From: Limivivens faecihominis
Lineage (GTDB): Bacteria > Bacillota > Clostridia > Lachnospirales > Lachnospiraceae
Direction: 5' to 3'
Assembly: GCF_020686945.1 (NCBI RefSeq)
Contig: NZ_JAJEPR010000004.1
Location: forward strand, 124,001-188,000
DNA: 64,000 nt
In this document: positions 42,447 through 49,892 of the stretch, in pieces
How the letters are laid out: each line of letters starts with the position of its first letter
How positions within the stretch are numbered: the stretch's first letter is position 1
Notes under the pieces: model-generated
Databases searched by the model: none
What the model was told of the DNA's origin: nothing
What the model saw: the letters and a program-made list of their open reading frames with translations, nothing else
Made by a program: the position numbers and the translations under genes

Positions 42447-43290
42447 ACGACCCTATGATCTCTGGGCGGAGGTTCCAAGCCCCATAAAGACGAGATTAAG
42501 AAATGCCTTTACCGCCTATGCAGAGGAGTGTTTTCAGAAAGACGGCATTCTTCTGAAAGCCTACGTCCCGGCCCAGGTGGGCGGAAATATGCCAAAGGAA
42601 GAATATTTAAAAGGGATGAAGCCCGAAGACCTTCCCGACGCCTGTTTTCTCATGGATTTCGGCGAGTGCTCGGAAGCCACCTTTGCCGCCCTGGCAGAAA
42701 AGGCTTACGAAAAGCCGGAGATCCGTGCCTGGTTCCCCGAGGTGATGGCGGTGGATATAAGACGTCTGGGCGAGCGAAAGATACCTGAAACCTACGACGA
42801 CCTTTTAAGGGAAGAGTACCGGGGCGAGATCTGCCTCATCGGAAATAAAAAGATGCCGGACCCTCTCGCCGGTCTCTACATGCTCCGGAAATATGGACCA
42901 GAAGGCCTGGAGGCCTTTGTGCGAAACGTCGCCTCCTTCGCCCCGCCCTCGGAGACTCTCCGCCATGTGGGACGGCTCTCCAACACCTACGGTTCCATTT
43001 TTCTCATGCCGCCCCTGTTTGCCCAGATCTGCCTGGAAAAACCGGCGGCAAAGGTTGTCATCCCCAGAAGCGGAGCCCTCGCCGAACCCATGCTCCTCTA
43101 CCAGAAACCCGTCGCTCCGGCCAAAGAAAAAGTCCGCGGCTTCTTCGATTCTGCCGCCTTCCGCGAGCTCATGGCAGACTACCAGATGCCCGCCATCGGA
43201 GATAACCGATTCCGGATTGAGAAAAGCTGTTGGGCGCTGGCGACGGAAGAAGAACTTGAAATCGTATTTCATGCTTTTCATAAAAAGTGA
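42439..43290 (+). CDS. Binding-protein-like cytosolic protein
   Basis: A 283-residue protein resembling class II periplasmic binding proteins (AfuA/PotD-like lobes: CFLMDFGECSEATFAALAEK, then LPETYDDLL-like IPETYDDLLREEYRG and a late LAEPMLLYQKP). It lacks any signal peptide or anchor. The start is TTG after GGGGAGGG, with an 8-nt overlap to the ATPase. Being inside the cell, it may hold a metal complex or intermediate for the reductase instead of serving uptake. It is the last gene of the operon; no terminator is visible before the restriction cassette. Confidence 0.65.
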   Translation: MDKRPYDLWAEVPSPIKTRLRNAFTAYAEECFQKDGILLKAYVPAQVGGNMPKEEYLKGMKPEDLPDACFLMDFGECSEATFAALAEKAYEKPEIRAWFPEVMAVDIRRLGERKIPETYDDLLREEYRGEICLIGNKKMPDPLAGLYMLRKYGPEGLEAFVRNVASFAPPSETLRHVGRLSNTYGSIFLMPPLFAQICLEKPAAKVVIPRSGALAEPMLLYQKPVAPAKEKVRGFFDSAAFRELMADYQMPAIGDNRFRIEKSCWALATEEELEIVFHAFHKK

Positions 43291-43299
43291 GGAAATGTT

Positions 43300-43340
43300 A
43301 CTTATAGTCCGTTGATACATAAGCAACATATCATTACAAT
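43300..43340 (+). promoter_or_regulatory. C-box operator and promoter of the restriction controller
   Basis: ACTTATAGTCCGTTGATA (43300-43317) matches the known C-box core ACTTATAGTCYGT of Type II controller proteins. A wider dyad GTTaCTTAT...ATAAGcAAC spans 43298-43327. Overlapping it are -35 TTGATA (43312-43317) and, after 17 bp, -10 TACAAT (43335-43340). Binding would let the controller activate, and at high level repress, its own operon. Confidence 0.78.
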
Positions 43341-43371
43341 TTGCTTATATACTGATATAGTATGAGGTTGT

Positions 43372-43584
43372 ATGCAAATGATAAAGCAAAAAGTAGGAGC
43401 GCGCGTGCGGGAACTTAGGAATCAGAAAGGCCTGAGTCAGGAAAAACTTGCACTTGCAGCTGATATTGACCGGACTTATATAGCCAGCGTAGAGAGCGGA
43501 AAACGAAATATTTCTATTGTTAATCTTGAGAAACTTATCATTGCACTGGATACCAGCTTTGCAGAATTTTTTGAGGGAATGTGA
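43372..43584 (+). CDS. Restriction-modification controller protein (XRE family)
   Basis: A 70-residue single-domain helix-turn-helix protein: VRELRNQKGLSQEKLALAAD, then IDRTYIASVESGKRNISIVN with the recognition helix, typical of C proteins. The ATG at 43372 is close to GAGGT; ATG 43378 (MIKQKV) has better spacing and may be the real start. It delays nuclease synthesis until the methyltransferase has protected the host. It overlaps the nuclease frame. Confidence 0.88.
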   Translation: MQMIKQKVGARVRELRNQKGLSQEKLALAADIDRTYIASVESGKRNISIVNLEKLIIALDTSFAEFFEGM

Positions 43585-43595
43585 GGTGTAATGGT

Positions 43596-44372
43596 TTGGA
43601 ATATAAGTATATCGTAAACAATAATAATCGCATTATCATCAGGGACGAATTGATTTTATCAAATCAGCAGATCCTTCAGGCAATAAATTTTTGCAATCAG
43701 GCACTGCAGAAGTTAGATCAGGAAACAAAGCAGTTTGATATCAATATTTTTGAGATTCTTGGAATGCGGAATTTAAGCGGAATGGTCGGCGAATATTTTG
43801 CGAAAAGTGTTCAGCGTTTTTCAGAAGGACATTTACATTCAAATCTGCATCAGGATGGTTATCCGGATCTGTTGCTGACTAACACAAGGGAAAGTTTGAA
43901 TTATTACGCGTCACTTTATCTGGAGCAAAACGGCAAAAAATATCCATCTGAGAAGTCTTTATTCAGCCCGTTTAAGTATGGAGGAATAGAAGTAAAAGCA
44001 ACCTGTGGCAATACACCGCCAGCTTCTCAATCTCCAAAACCATTGATTGGTGAACAGCGGATAGAAAAAATAATCTCTCTTGACTGGAAGGCACATCACC
44101 GTGAAACAAATAATTTATTAGCAATTGTATGGGATTTTATTAATGAAGTACCCACAATCACAGCCTGTTTTTATCGTAATGATCTGAATATGGATGACTG
44201 GGGAAAGATCGTTCAGCCTCGAAAGGACGGCGGACGAACCACCAGCGTTTCCATCATGACAGCTGGCGGAGTCAGGAAAATGTGTGAGGGCTGGCTGGCC
44301 GTCATTGATATGGATGCTTATATAGAAGCTTTTTCCAGACGAAAATGGATTGGATATAAAATAAAAGAATAA
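43596..44372 (+). CDS. Type II restriction endonuclease, possibly ApaLI-like
   Basis: About 258 residues. A PD-(D/E)xK core is visible as DGYPDLLLTN and, about 45 residues later, GGIEVKATCG. The upstream LSGMVGEYFAKSVQRF and LHQDGYPDLL sequences resemble the ApaLI-like family (recognition GTGCAC), but I cannot confirm specificity. The start TTG 43596 follows GAGGTG at 7 nt; GTG 43581 is an alternative overlapping the controller stop. The gene is AT-rich compared with its neighbours, as is the whole cassette, consistent with transfer. Confidence 0.8.
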   Translation: MEYKYIVNNNNRIIIRDELILSNQQILQAINFCNQALQKLDQETKQFDINIFEILGMRNLSGMVGEYFAKSVQRFSEGHLHSNLHQDGYPDLLLTNTRESLNYYASLYLEQNGKKYPSEKSLFSPFKYGGIEVKATCGNTPPASQSPKPLIGEQRIEKIISLDWKAHHRETNNLLAIVWDFINEVPTITACFYRNDLNMDDWGKIVQPRKDGGRTTSVSIMTAGGVRKMCEGWLAVIDMDAYIEAFSRRKWIGYKIKE

Positions 44373-44375
44373 TAA

Positions 44376-44412
44376 AGAAGTGGTATAAGTGCATTTGACG
44401 TATACCACTTCT
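44376..44412. terminator. Bidirectional terminator between nuclease and methyltransferase
   Basis: AGAAGTGGTATA (44376-44387) pairs perfectly with TATACCACTTCT (44401-44412), a 12-bp stem with a 13-nt loop. AT-rich runs lie on both sides and two genes converge on it. Confidence 0.85.
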
Positions 44413-44416
44413 AATT

Positions 44417-45691
44417 TTATTTAGAAAGTTCAATGATATGCTTGCAGATGAGATCCGTAATACGGGGTGGAAAACTTTCTCCGATCGTATCGCGGATGAG
44501 ACCGTCAGATACAAGCTTTCCGTCTATGGTAAAAGAAAATGGATAGGAAGCAATCGACTGGATTATAAGCCCTTCATACAAAGAGAGTACTCTGCTTTGA
44601 TCCGGATGCAGCTTATTATCTGAACATGCATATTGAAAATTTTGTGTCAAAGTGCTGGCCGGTTCATCCCAGTTCATCCGTTTATAAGCGCTGACAAAAC
44701 CTTTCATCAGTCTTTTCTCACCGGTTTTCTTGTCTTCAACCCAGGGACGGGGCAGGAGAGCACCACATTTTTCACAATAAAGAGGAGTATCCGTATGCAA
44801 TTTGTTGATCCCATTTTTATCATGTGAAGCGCCATGTATTTTATTGCCTTGAAATCTGCAGGCAGGATTCACACACTGATTATTAAATGCGCTGGCTCCT
44901 TCAGGAGTATTATCAATCCAAAATAATTTTTTCGCATCAAGCAAAGGGACTTTATGTAAGCCATCATAGCCCGTTGCCTTATTTTTTCCTTTTTCTGCTC
45001 TCAATGACGGAAGATTTCCAATCGCCTCACGCAATGTAATCCACGGTTGTGTTGCTTCAGGAAATAAAGAGCCATTTTTTAAATATTGTTTTTTGGCATG
45101 CTCATTTCTTGAAAGTACGGTTACCAGACGTTTTCGATGCTGTGGAATACCATAATCGGCAGTATCAATCGCGACTGGTTTGCCAAAATAGTCCTTTCCA
45201 AGTTCACGCATAATGTAGTCTATGATATTGATAAGCTCTTCATTTTCATCAAAAATCAGAGTATTTACCATATTCGTAACATTTTCAAGGATGACCCATT
45301 CCGGTTTCAGTGCTTTAATGATTTCAATAGCTGGAATAATCAGGCGATTTCTCTCATCCATCTTAGGGCGCAACCCTTTTCTATAATCGCTGAGCATTTT
45401 TCCCATACCATTAGAAGACATTCCCTGACAGGGAGGTGTAGCCAGAATTAAAAAAGGTTCCTCTTTATATATCGAACGATAATAATCAATGATTTTTTTC
45501 TTTTCGTCCCAGATATTACCACAAAAACACTTTGCTTCCGGATAGTTATGCTGAAAAAGATTCATTCTTTCCGGGAGAATATCACAGCCTATGATCGTTG
45601 TGATGTCATTGGCTTTTAAACCAAGATCACCAATGCCGGACGATGAAAATAAACTTATTGCATTTCGTTTCAACGTTTTTTCTCCTATCAT
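44417..45691 (-). CDS. DNA (cytosine-5)-methyltransferase of the Type II system
   Basis: A 424-residue m5C methyltransferase. Motif I is SLFSSSGIGDLGLKA, motif IV ATPPCQGMSSNG with the catalytic cysteine, motif VI WVILENVTNM, and motif VIII PQHRKRLV; motif X sits near the end. An insertion in the variable region carries CVNPACRF and YCEKCGALL, a zinc-ribbon-like four-cysteine set. It protects the sites of the convergent nuclease. The ATG overlaps the stop of the pfkB gene (ATGA), so it is translated as part of that transcript and not from the C-box promoter. Confidence 0.9.
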   Translation of the reverse strand: MIGEKTLKRNAISLFSSSGIGDLGLKANDITTIIGCDILPERMNLFQHNYPEAKCFCGNIWDEKKKIIDYYRSIYKEEPFLILATPPCQGMSSNGMGKMLSDYRKGLRPKMDERNRLIIPAIEIIKALKPEWVILENVTNMVNTLIFDENEELINIIDYIMRELGKDYFGKPVAIDTADYGIPQHRKRLVTVLSRNEHAKKQYLKNGSLFPEATQPWITLREAIGNLPSLRAEKGKNKATGYDGLHKVPLLDAKKLFWIDNTPEGASAFNNQCVNPACRFQGNKIHGASHDKNGINKLHTDTPLYCEKCGALLPRPWVEDKKTGEKRLMKGFVSAYKRMNWDEPASTLTQNFQYACSDNKLHPDQSRVLSLYEGLIIQSIASYPFSFTIDGKLVSDGLIRDTIGESFPPRITDLICKHIIELSK

Positions 45692-46623
45692 ACCCGGATC
45701 CCCAGCTCTGCAGGCAGAAATCTCGGGCAGACATTCTCGGAGGAGGTAACAACGGAGGCGGCCAGTCTCGTGCCGATCTCCACGGATTCGCTTAAGTCAC
45801 AGCCGTAGGTCAGGCCGCTGACGACGCCGGCACAGAAGGAATCACCGGCTCCGGTGGTATCCCGGACCTGAACCTTTCTGGCGGGGCAGAAGCCGCTCTT
45901 TCCACCTCGTTCCGCGTAAACGGCTCCTTCGCCGCCCATCGTGATGACCATGGAATCGATGTTGGCTTTCTCCAGACAGCCGGCGAGGATTTTTTCCACC
46001 TCAGCCGGCGTTTTTTCACTGTAATCGTCAGTGAAAAAGATTCCTGCTTCCTCGAGATTGCAGATGAAACAATCGAATTTCTGGAGAAAATCTCTGCGCT
46101 CAATGGCGATGCTCATATTGCTGATGACGCCGTAGAGCTTTTTATCATACTTTTCACAGAGTTGAATGACCTTTTTCACGATCTCCTTGTCTATGTCCAC
46201 TTCGACGACCACGGAATCGGCCTCGGCAAAGATCTCGTCGCCTTTTTCCTCCAGAATATCGAGAATCGGCATCAGGTTCGGCCGCTGGGAGACGGAACCG
46301 GCCAGATCTCCGTTGTGGTCGAAGACGGCCAGCCAGGTTCCCATGCCATTGGGAATCGTACGCATATATTCGGTATTTACCTTGTGATTCTGAAGCTTGC
46401 GGATGACGTCGCCGCCGAGGGCAGAGTCGTCAACGATGCCTAAAAAGGTGGGGCGAAGCTCGATATTGGCGATATCCTCCACCACATTCCGGCTCACGCC
46501 GCCGTGAACGTATTTAATCTTTCCGGCATTCCGGCCCGTGGGAAGATAAATTCCCTCCGGAAAGCCCTTGATATCCACAAAAACAGCTCCGATTACAATA
46601 ATTCCATTCTTATGTACTGCCAT
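45688..46623 (-). CDS. PfkB-family carbohydrate kinase
   Basis: A 311-residue ribokinase-fold kinase. It has IIVIGAVFVDIKGFPEG at the start, the sugar-site stretch YVHGGVSRNVVEDIA, and the signature DTTGAGDSFCAGVVSGL with the catalytic Asp. The substrate (a sugar, nucleoside or similar) cannot be read. ATG 46623 was chosen over 46635 because it fits the family start. A minus-strand TATAAT lies at 46664-46659. The methyltransferase start overlaps its stop. Confidence 0.88.
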   Translation of the reverse strand: MAVHKNGIIVIGAVFVDIKGFPEGIYLPTGRNAGKIKYVHGGVSRNVVEDIANIELRPTFLGIVDDSALGGDVIRKLQNHKVNTEYMRTIPNGMGTWLAVFDHNGDLAGSVSQRPNLMPILDILEEKGDEIFAEADSVVVEVDIDKEIVKKVIQLCEKYDKKLYGVISNMSIAIERRDFLQKFDCFICNLEEAGIFFTDDYSEKTPAEVEKILAGCLEKANIDSMVITMGGEGAVYAERGGKSGFCPARKVQVRDTTGAGDSFCAGVVSGLTYGCDLSESVEIGTRLAASVVTSSENVCPRFLPAELGIRV

Positions 46624-46715
46624 ATGAAAAAACAACCTTTCTTACTTTGAGTATTTGCATTATACCATGAGCATCTCAGAAAAGAAACTTTTTTGTAAAA
46701 TTTTTATAAAACCTC

Positions 46716-46746
46716 TTGACTTGAAACTCGACTTTAATGGTACACT
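46716..46746 (+). promoter_or_regulatory. MerR-type promoter of the DUF3737-malY operon
   Basis: TTGACT (46716-46721) and TACACT (46741-46746) are separated by 19 bp, the long spacer that MerR-family activators correct by twisting DNA. The spacer contains the AT-ended, imperfect dyad TTGAAACTCGACTTTAA. No merR gene is in the window. Confidence 0.55.
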
Positions 46747-46809
46747 CATTCTATAAGTAAATATCTGCACTTTTGTATACAGTAACGATAGATAAGGAGA
46801 AAAGAAGAA

Positions 46810-47700
46810 ATGTGTAAAGAAGAATCAGAAAAAAAAGAAATCAGCGGCGCATACCTCACCGGTGAGCGTCCTTTATTCGGCGGGAAAAATCTCTCCATCC
46901 AGGATACCATTTTCACCGACGGCGAGTCTCCCTTAAAGGAGGCCAGCGATATCGACCTGAAAAACAGCATGTTCCAGTGGAAATATCCCCTCTGGTACGC
47001 GAAAAACATCACCGCCGAGGACTGCACCTGGTTTGAGATGGCCCGGGCCGGTGTCTGGTACACCGACAATCTCACGGTGAAAAATGCCGTGATCCAGGCG
47101 CCGAAGAATTTCCGCCGCTGCCATGAGCTGACTCTGGACCATGTATTTATGCCCAACGCAGCCGAGACCCTCTGGCACTGCAGCGGTGTCACCATGAACG
47201 AGGTTTCCGCCAAGGGCGATTATTTCGCCATGAACTGTGAAAATATGAAAATCAGCAACTTCGAGCTGATCGGCAACTACTCCTTCGATGGAGCGAAAAA
47301 TGTGGAAGTTCACAATGCGAAAATGCTCTCCAAGGACGCTTTCTGGAACACCGAAAACGTCACGGTCTATGATTCCTTCATCTCCGGAGAGTACCTGGGC
47401 TGGAACGCAAAGAACCTGACCCTCATCAACTGTACGATTGAGAGCCTTCAGGGCATGTGCTATATCGAGAATCTTGTGATGAAAAACTGTAAGCTCTTAA
47501 ATACCAACCTGGCCTTTGAGTATTCCACCGTGGATGCCGAGATCACCAGCGATATTATCAGCGTCTTAAATCCAACCTCCGGCATCATCCGGGCCGCATC
47601 CATCGGCGAACTCATTATGGATAAGGAAAAAATCGATCCCTCTAAGACAGAGATCGTGTGCGAAAAGATCGGCAAAGTCAGCGATCATCTGATGGTATAA
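46810..47700 (+). CDS. DUF3737 family protein, right-handed beta-helix
   Basis: A 296-residue soluble protein made of repeating short strands with regular Asn/Cys/Phe ladders (NITAEDCTWFEMARAGVWYT, NLTVKNAVIQAPKNFRRCHE). This is the picture of a beta-helix; it matches DUF3737. No active site is obvious. In other Firmicutes such genes are often next to a MerR regulator and an aminotransferase. It has an AAGGAGAAAAG site and is 15 nt before malY, so both are one operon. Confidence 0.88.
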   Translation: MCKEESEKKEISGAYLTGERPLFGGKNLSIQDTIFTDGESPLKEASDIDLKNSMFQWKYPLWYAKNITAEDCTWFEMARAGVWYTDNLTVKNAVIQAPKNFRRCHELTLDHVFMPNAAETLWHCSGVTMNEVSAKGDYFAMNCENMKISNFELIGNYSFDGAKNVEVHNAKMLSKDAFWNTENVTVYDSFISGEYLGWNAKNLTLINCTIESLQGMCYIENLVMKNCKLLNTNLAFEYSTVDAEITSDIISVLNPTSGIIRAASIGELIMDKEKIDPSKTEIVCEKIGKVSDHLMV

Positions 47701-47715
47701 AAGGAGTGAAGACTT

Positions 47716-48882
47716 ATGCAGAGCATTTTTGATAAAGAGACAGACCGCCGGGGCACCAGAAGCATGAAATGGGATGTGACCCCGGAGGAACTTCCCATGT
47801 GGGTAGCGGATATGGATTTTGAGACGGCTCCTGCAGTGCAGGAAGCGATTCGCGAAAGAGCCGCTCACGGTGTATTTGGCTACACCCTCATCGAAGACGA
47901 CTGGTACGAGGCTTATCAGAACTGGTGGAAAATCCGCCACAATTTCGAGATTCCGCGAGACTGGCTGATTTTCTGCACCGGCGTGGTTCCCGCCATCTCC
48001 AGTATCGTCCGGAAAATGACCACAGCGGCAGAAAAAGTCGTAGTTCTCACCCCGGTCTACAATATTTTCTTTAATTCCATTTACAACAATGGACGAAACA
48101 TCCTGGAAAGCCCGCTGAAATACGAAAACGGTGCCTATTCCATTGATTTCGAGGACCTGGAAGAGAAGCTTGCCGATCCCCAGACCTCCCTTATGATCTT
48201 CTGTAACCCCCACAACCCTGTGGGCAAGATCTGGGACAAGGAGACACTGGAAAAGGTGGGTGACCTCTGTGTGAAACACCATGTCCTGGTGCTTTCCGAC
48301 GAGATTCACTGCGACCTCACCGAGCCGGGGAAGGATTATGTTCCTTTCGCCTCCGTCTCCGAGAACTGCCGGAAAAACAGCATCACCTGTGTGGCCCCCA
48401 CCAAAGCCTTCAATCTGGCCGGCCTTCAGACCGCAGCCGTCATCGTTCCCGATCCGACGATCCGTCACCGGGTAAACCGCGGCCTCAATACCGATGAGGT
48501 AGCTGAGCCCAACGTTTTCGCAGCGATCGCCCCTGCTGCCGCCTTTGGAAAAGGCGGAGAGTGGCTGGATGAGCTTCGGGCCTATCTCTTTGAGAACCGC
48601 CATTATGCGGAAGCTTTTATCGAGAAAGAGCTTCCCATGCTTCATGTCATAAAAGCCGAGGCTACCTACCTTCTCTGGGTGGACTGCAATGCCCTGAAAG
48701 GCGATCTTTCCGATTTCAGTGATTTTATCCGGAAGACCAGCGGCCTGTACGTCTCTGACGGGCAGGAATACCGCCAGGGCTACGGTTTCTTAAGAATCAA
48801 CCTGGCCTGCCCGAAATCCCGGGTGGAGGACGGCATGAACCGGCTGAAAAAAAGTATTCTTGCCTGGAATGAGAAGTTTTAA
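47716..48882 (+). CDS. MalY/PatB-family PLP-dependent C-S lyase or aminotransferase
   Basis: A 388-residue fold-type I PLP enzyme. Start RRGTRSMKWDV then LPMWVADMDFETAP, NPHNPVGKIWDKETL (Asn/Pro motif), LSDEIHCDLTEPG with the PLP aspartate, and the Schiff-base lysine in VAPTKAFNLAGLQTA. Members cleave cystathionine or other cysteine S-conjugates, or act in methionine/cysteine metabolism. The MerR-type operator and DUF3737 partner suggest inducible handling of a small sulfur or amine compound. Confidence 0.9.
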   Translation: MQSIFDKETDRRGTRSMKWDVTPEELPMWVADMDFETAPAVQEAIRERAAHGVFGYTLIEDDWYEAYQNWWKIRHNFEIPRDWLIFCTGVVPAISSIVRKMTTAAEKVVVLTPVYNIFFNSIYNNGRNILESPLKYENGAYSIDFEDLEEKLADPQTSLMIFCNPHNPVGKIWDKETLEKVGDLCVKHHVLVLSDEIHCDLTEPGKDYVPFASVSENCRKNSITCVAPTKAFNLAGLQTAAVIVPDPTIRHRVNRGLNTDEVAEPNVFAAIAPAAAFGKGGEWLDELRAYLFENRHYAEAFIEKELPMLHVIKAEATYLLWVDCNALKGDLSDFSDFIRKTSGLYVSDGQEYRQGYGFLRINLACPKSRVEDGMNRLKKSILAWNEKF

Positions 48883-48888
48883 GCCGGT

Positions 48889-49164
48889 ATGGTAGACAGA
48901 ATCTCATGCGGAATCCTGCAGATGGAGCTTCCGTTCCGCCATACCTGCTAGGTATACCGGATCAACCCCAGAGCAGAAGAGATCATGAAAACCCATCTGG
49001 AAAACGGCGAGCAGCGGATCACTCTGGTAAACCCTGCCGGCTGGAAGCTTCTGGGCTATGCCGTTCCCTTCCTCTCCATGGAAGAACAGTACCAGAACGG
49101 CAAAGATTTCCTGGGCGGCCTGACGCTCACTCAGGCCCAAAAAGAACAGTATCACTGCGATTAA
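48889..49164 (+). pseudogene. Possible gene remnant with an in-frame TAG
   Basis: From ATG 48889 the frame reads 20 codons, meets TAG at 48949-48951, then continues open for 70 more residues (VYRINPRAEEIMKTHLENGE onward) to TAA. The second part alone could start at ATG 48985 (59 residues, MKTHLENGEQRITLVNPAGW), but no good ribosome site precedes it. Composition is protein-like. I do not recognise the family. A nonsense-interrupted or partial gene is the simplest reading. Confidence 0.35.
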
Positions 49165-49173
49165 AAAAGAAAA

Positions 49174-49212
49174 GCGTGTAAAAAATGAGTCTGTTTTTTG
49201 CACGCCCTTTTT
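49174..49212 (+). terminator. Terminator after the DUF3737-malY operon
   Basis: GCGTG and CACGC close a stem continued by an A-run/T-run (AAAAAA/TTTTTT), followed by CCTTTTTT. Confidence 0.75.
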
Positions 49213-49251
49213 TACATCACAAGCTTAACATACAGAAAGAAGGTTTTATCT

Positions 49252-49734
49252 ATGGATCTTATCCAGGCAGCAAAAAATTTAGGTTTTTCCGATGCAGCTA
49301 TCATGAATACGAAGGACCTCGTTTTCAAACCGGAATACCGGAAATTCTGCGAGGAAAATCAGTGCGGGAACTATAACCTGAATCCGGCCTGTCCCCCGGA
49401 GAGCGGCACTGTGGAAGAAATGATGGCCCAGGCTCTGAAATATGAAAAAACGTTGGTTCTTCAGACTATCCAGACTCCTGAAATGGAGTACAAGAAAGCG
49501 AAACATTCCCATAACCAGCTGACAGAACAACTGGCCGAACAGATGAAAGCCGCCGGAATGACAGACCTTCTCATCATGAGCGCCGGTCCCTACAAGCATC
49601 ACTCCTGCATGTCCGCTTACTGCGTGGACGCCCAGGAGATGGCAGACGCCGTAGGCATGATCTGCTGGGGCCATGATGGAAAAATTCGCTATTTTTCGCA
49701 GATTTTGTTTCACGAAAACAGTTGCATGGAGTAA
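49252..49734 (+). CDS. DUF2284 family metal-binding protein
   Basis: A 160-residue cytosolic protein. Cysteines occur in FCEENQCGNYNLNPACPP, then SCMSAYCVDAQE and MICWGHDG, the pattern of the predicted metal-binding DUF2284 group. ATG 49252 follows AGAAAGAAGG; an upstream in-frame ATG lies in the terminator. Function is not known. It stands alone between a terminator and the next promoter. Confidence 0.8.
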   Translation: MDLIQAAKNLGFSDAAIMNTKDLVFKPEYRKFCEENQCGNYNLNPACPPESGTVEEMMAQALKYEKTLVLQTIQTPEMEYKKAKHSHNQLTEQLAEQMKAAGMTDLLIMSAGPYKHHSCMSAYCVDAQEMADAVGMICWGHDGKIRYFSQILFHENSCME

Positions 49735-49744
49735 TTGAGAATCA

Positions 49745-49760
49745 CATTTCCCGGGAAATG
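49745..49760. promoter_or_regulatory. Perfect 16-bp palindrome upstream of the radical SAM gene
   Basis: CATTTCCCGGGAAATG is a mismatch-free palindrome without a loop, 10 bp upstream of the -35 box at 49770. It could be an operator or the stem of a short terminator for the previous gene. No T-run follows. Confidence 0.45.
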
Positions 49761-49769
49761 AATATTTGC

Positions 49770-49798
49770 TTGAACTTACTTAAGAATCCGGATATAAT
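49770..49798 (+). promoter_or_regulatory. Promoter of the radical SAM operon
   Basis: TTGAAC (49770-49775), 17-bp spacer, TATAAT (49793-49798). The 95-nt leader contains a short palindrome GGGTTAACCC at 49818-49827. Confidence 0.75.
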
Positions 49799-49892
49799 AG
49801 GAATGTTATGGTGTTCAGGGTTAACCCAATCCTTTACACCAGGCATTCCTGTTTTTAAGAGATCATATCATTTTATTTTCGAAAGGAAAAAC

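Noticed and set aside
47566..48645. A 359-codon minus-strand frame
   Set aside because: Antisense to DUF3737 and malY genes with clear family signatures.
48949..48951. TAG read as pyrrolysine
   Set aside because: No pyl genes are seen and the host type rarely uses it; a nonsense-broken remnant is simpler.
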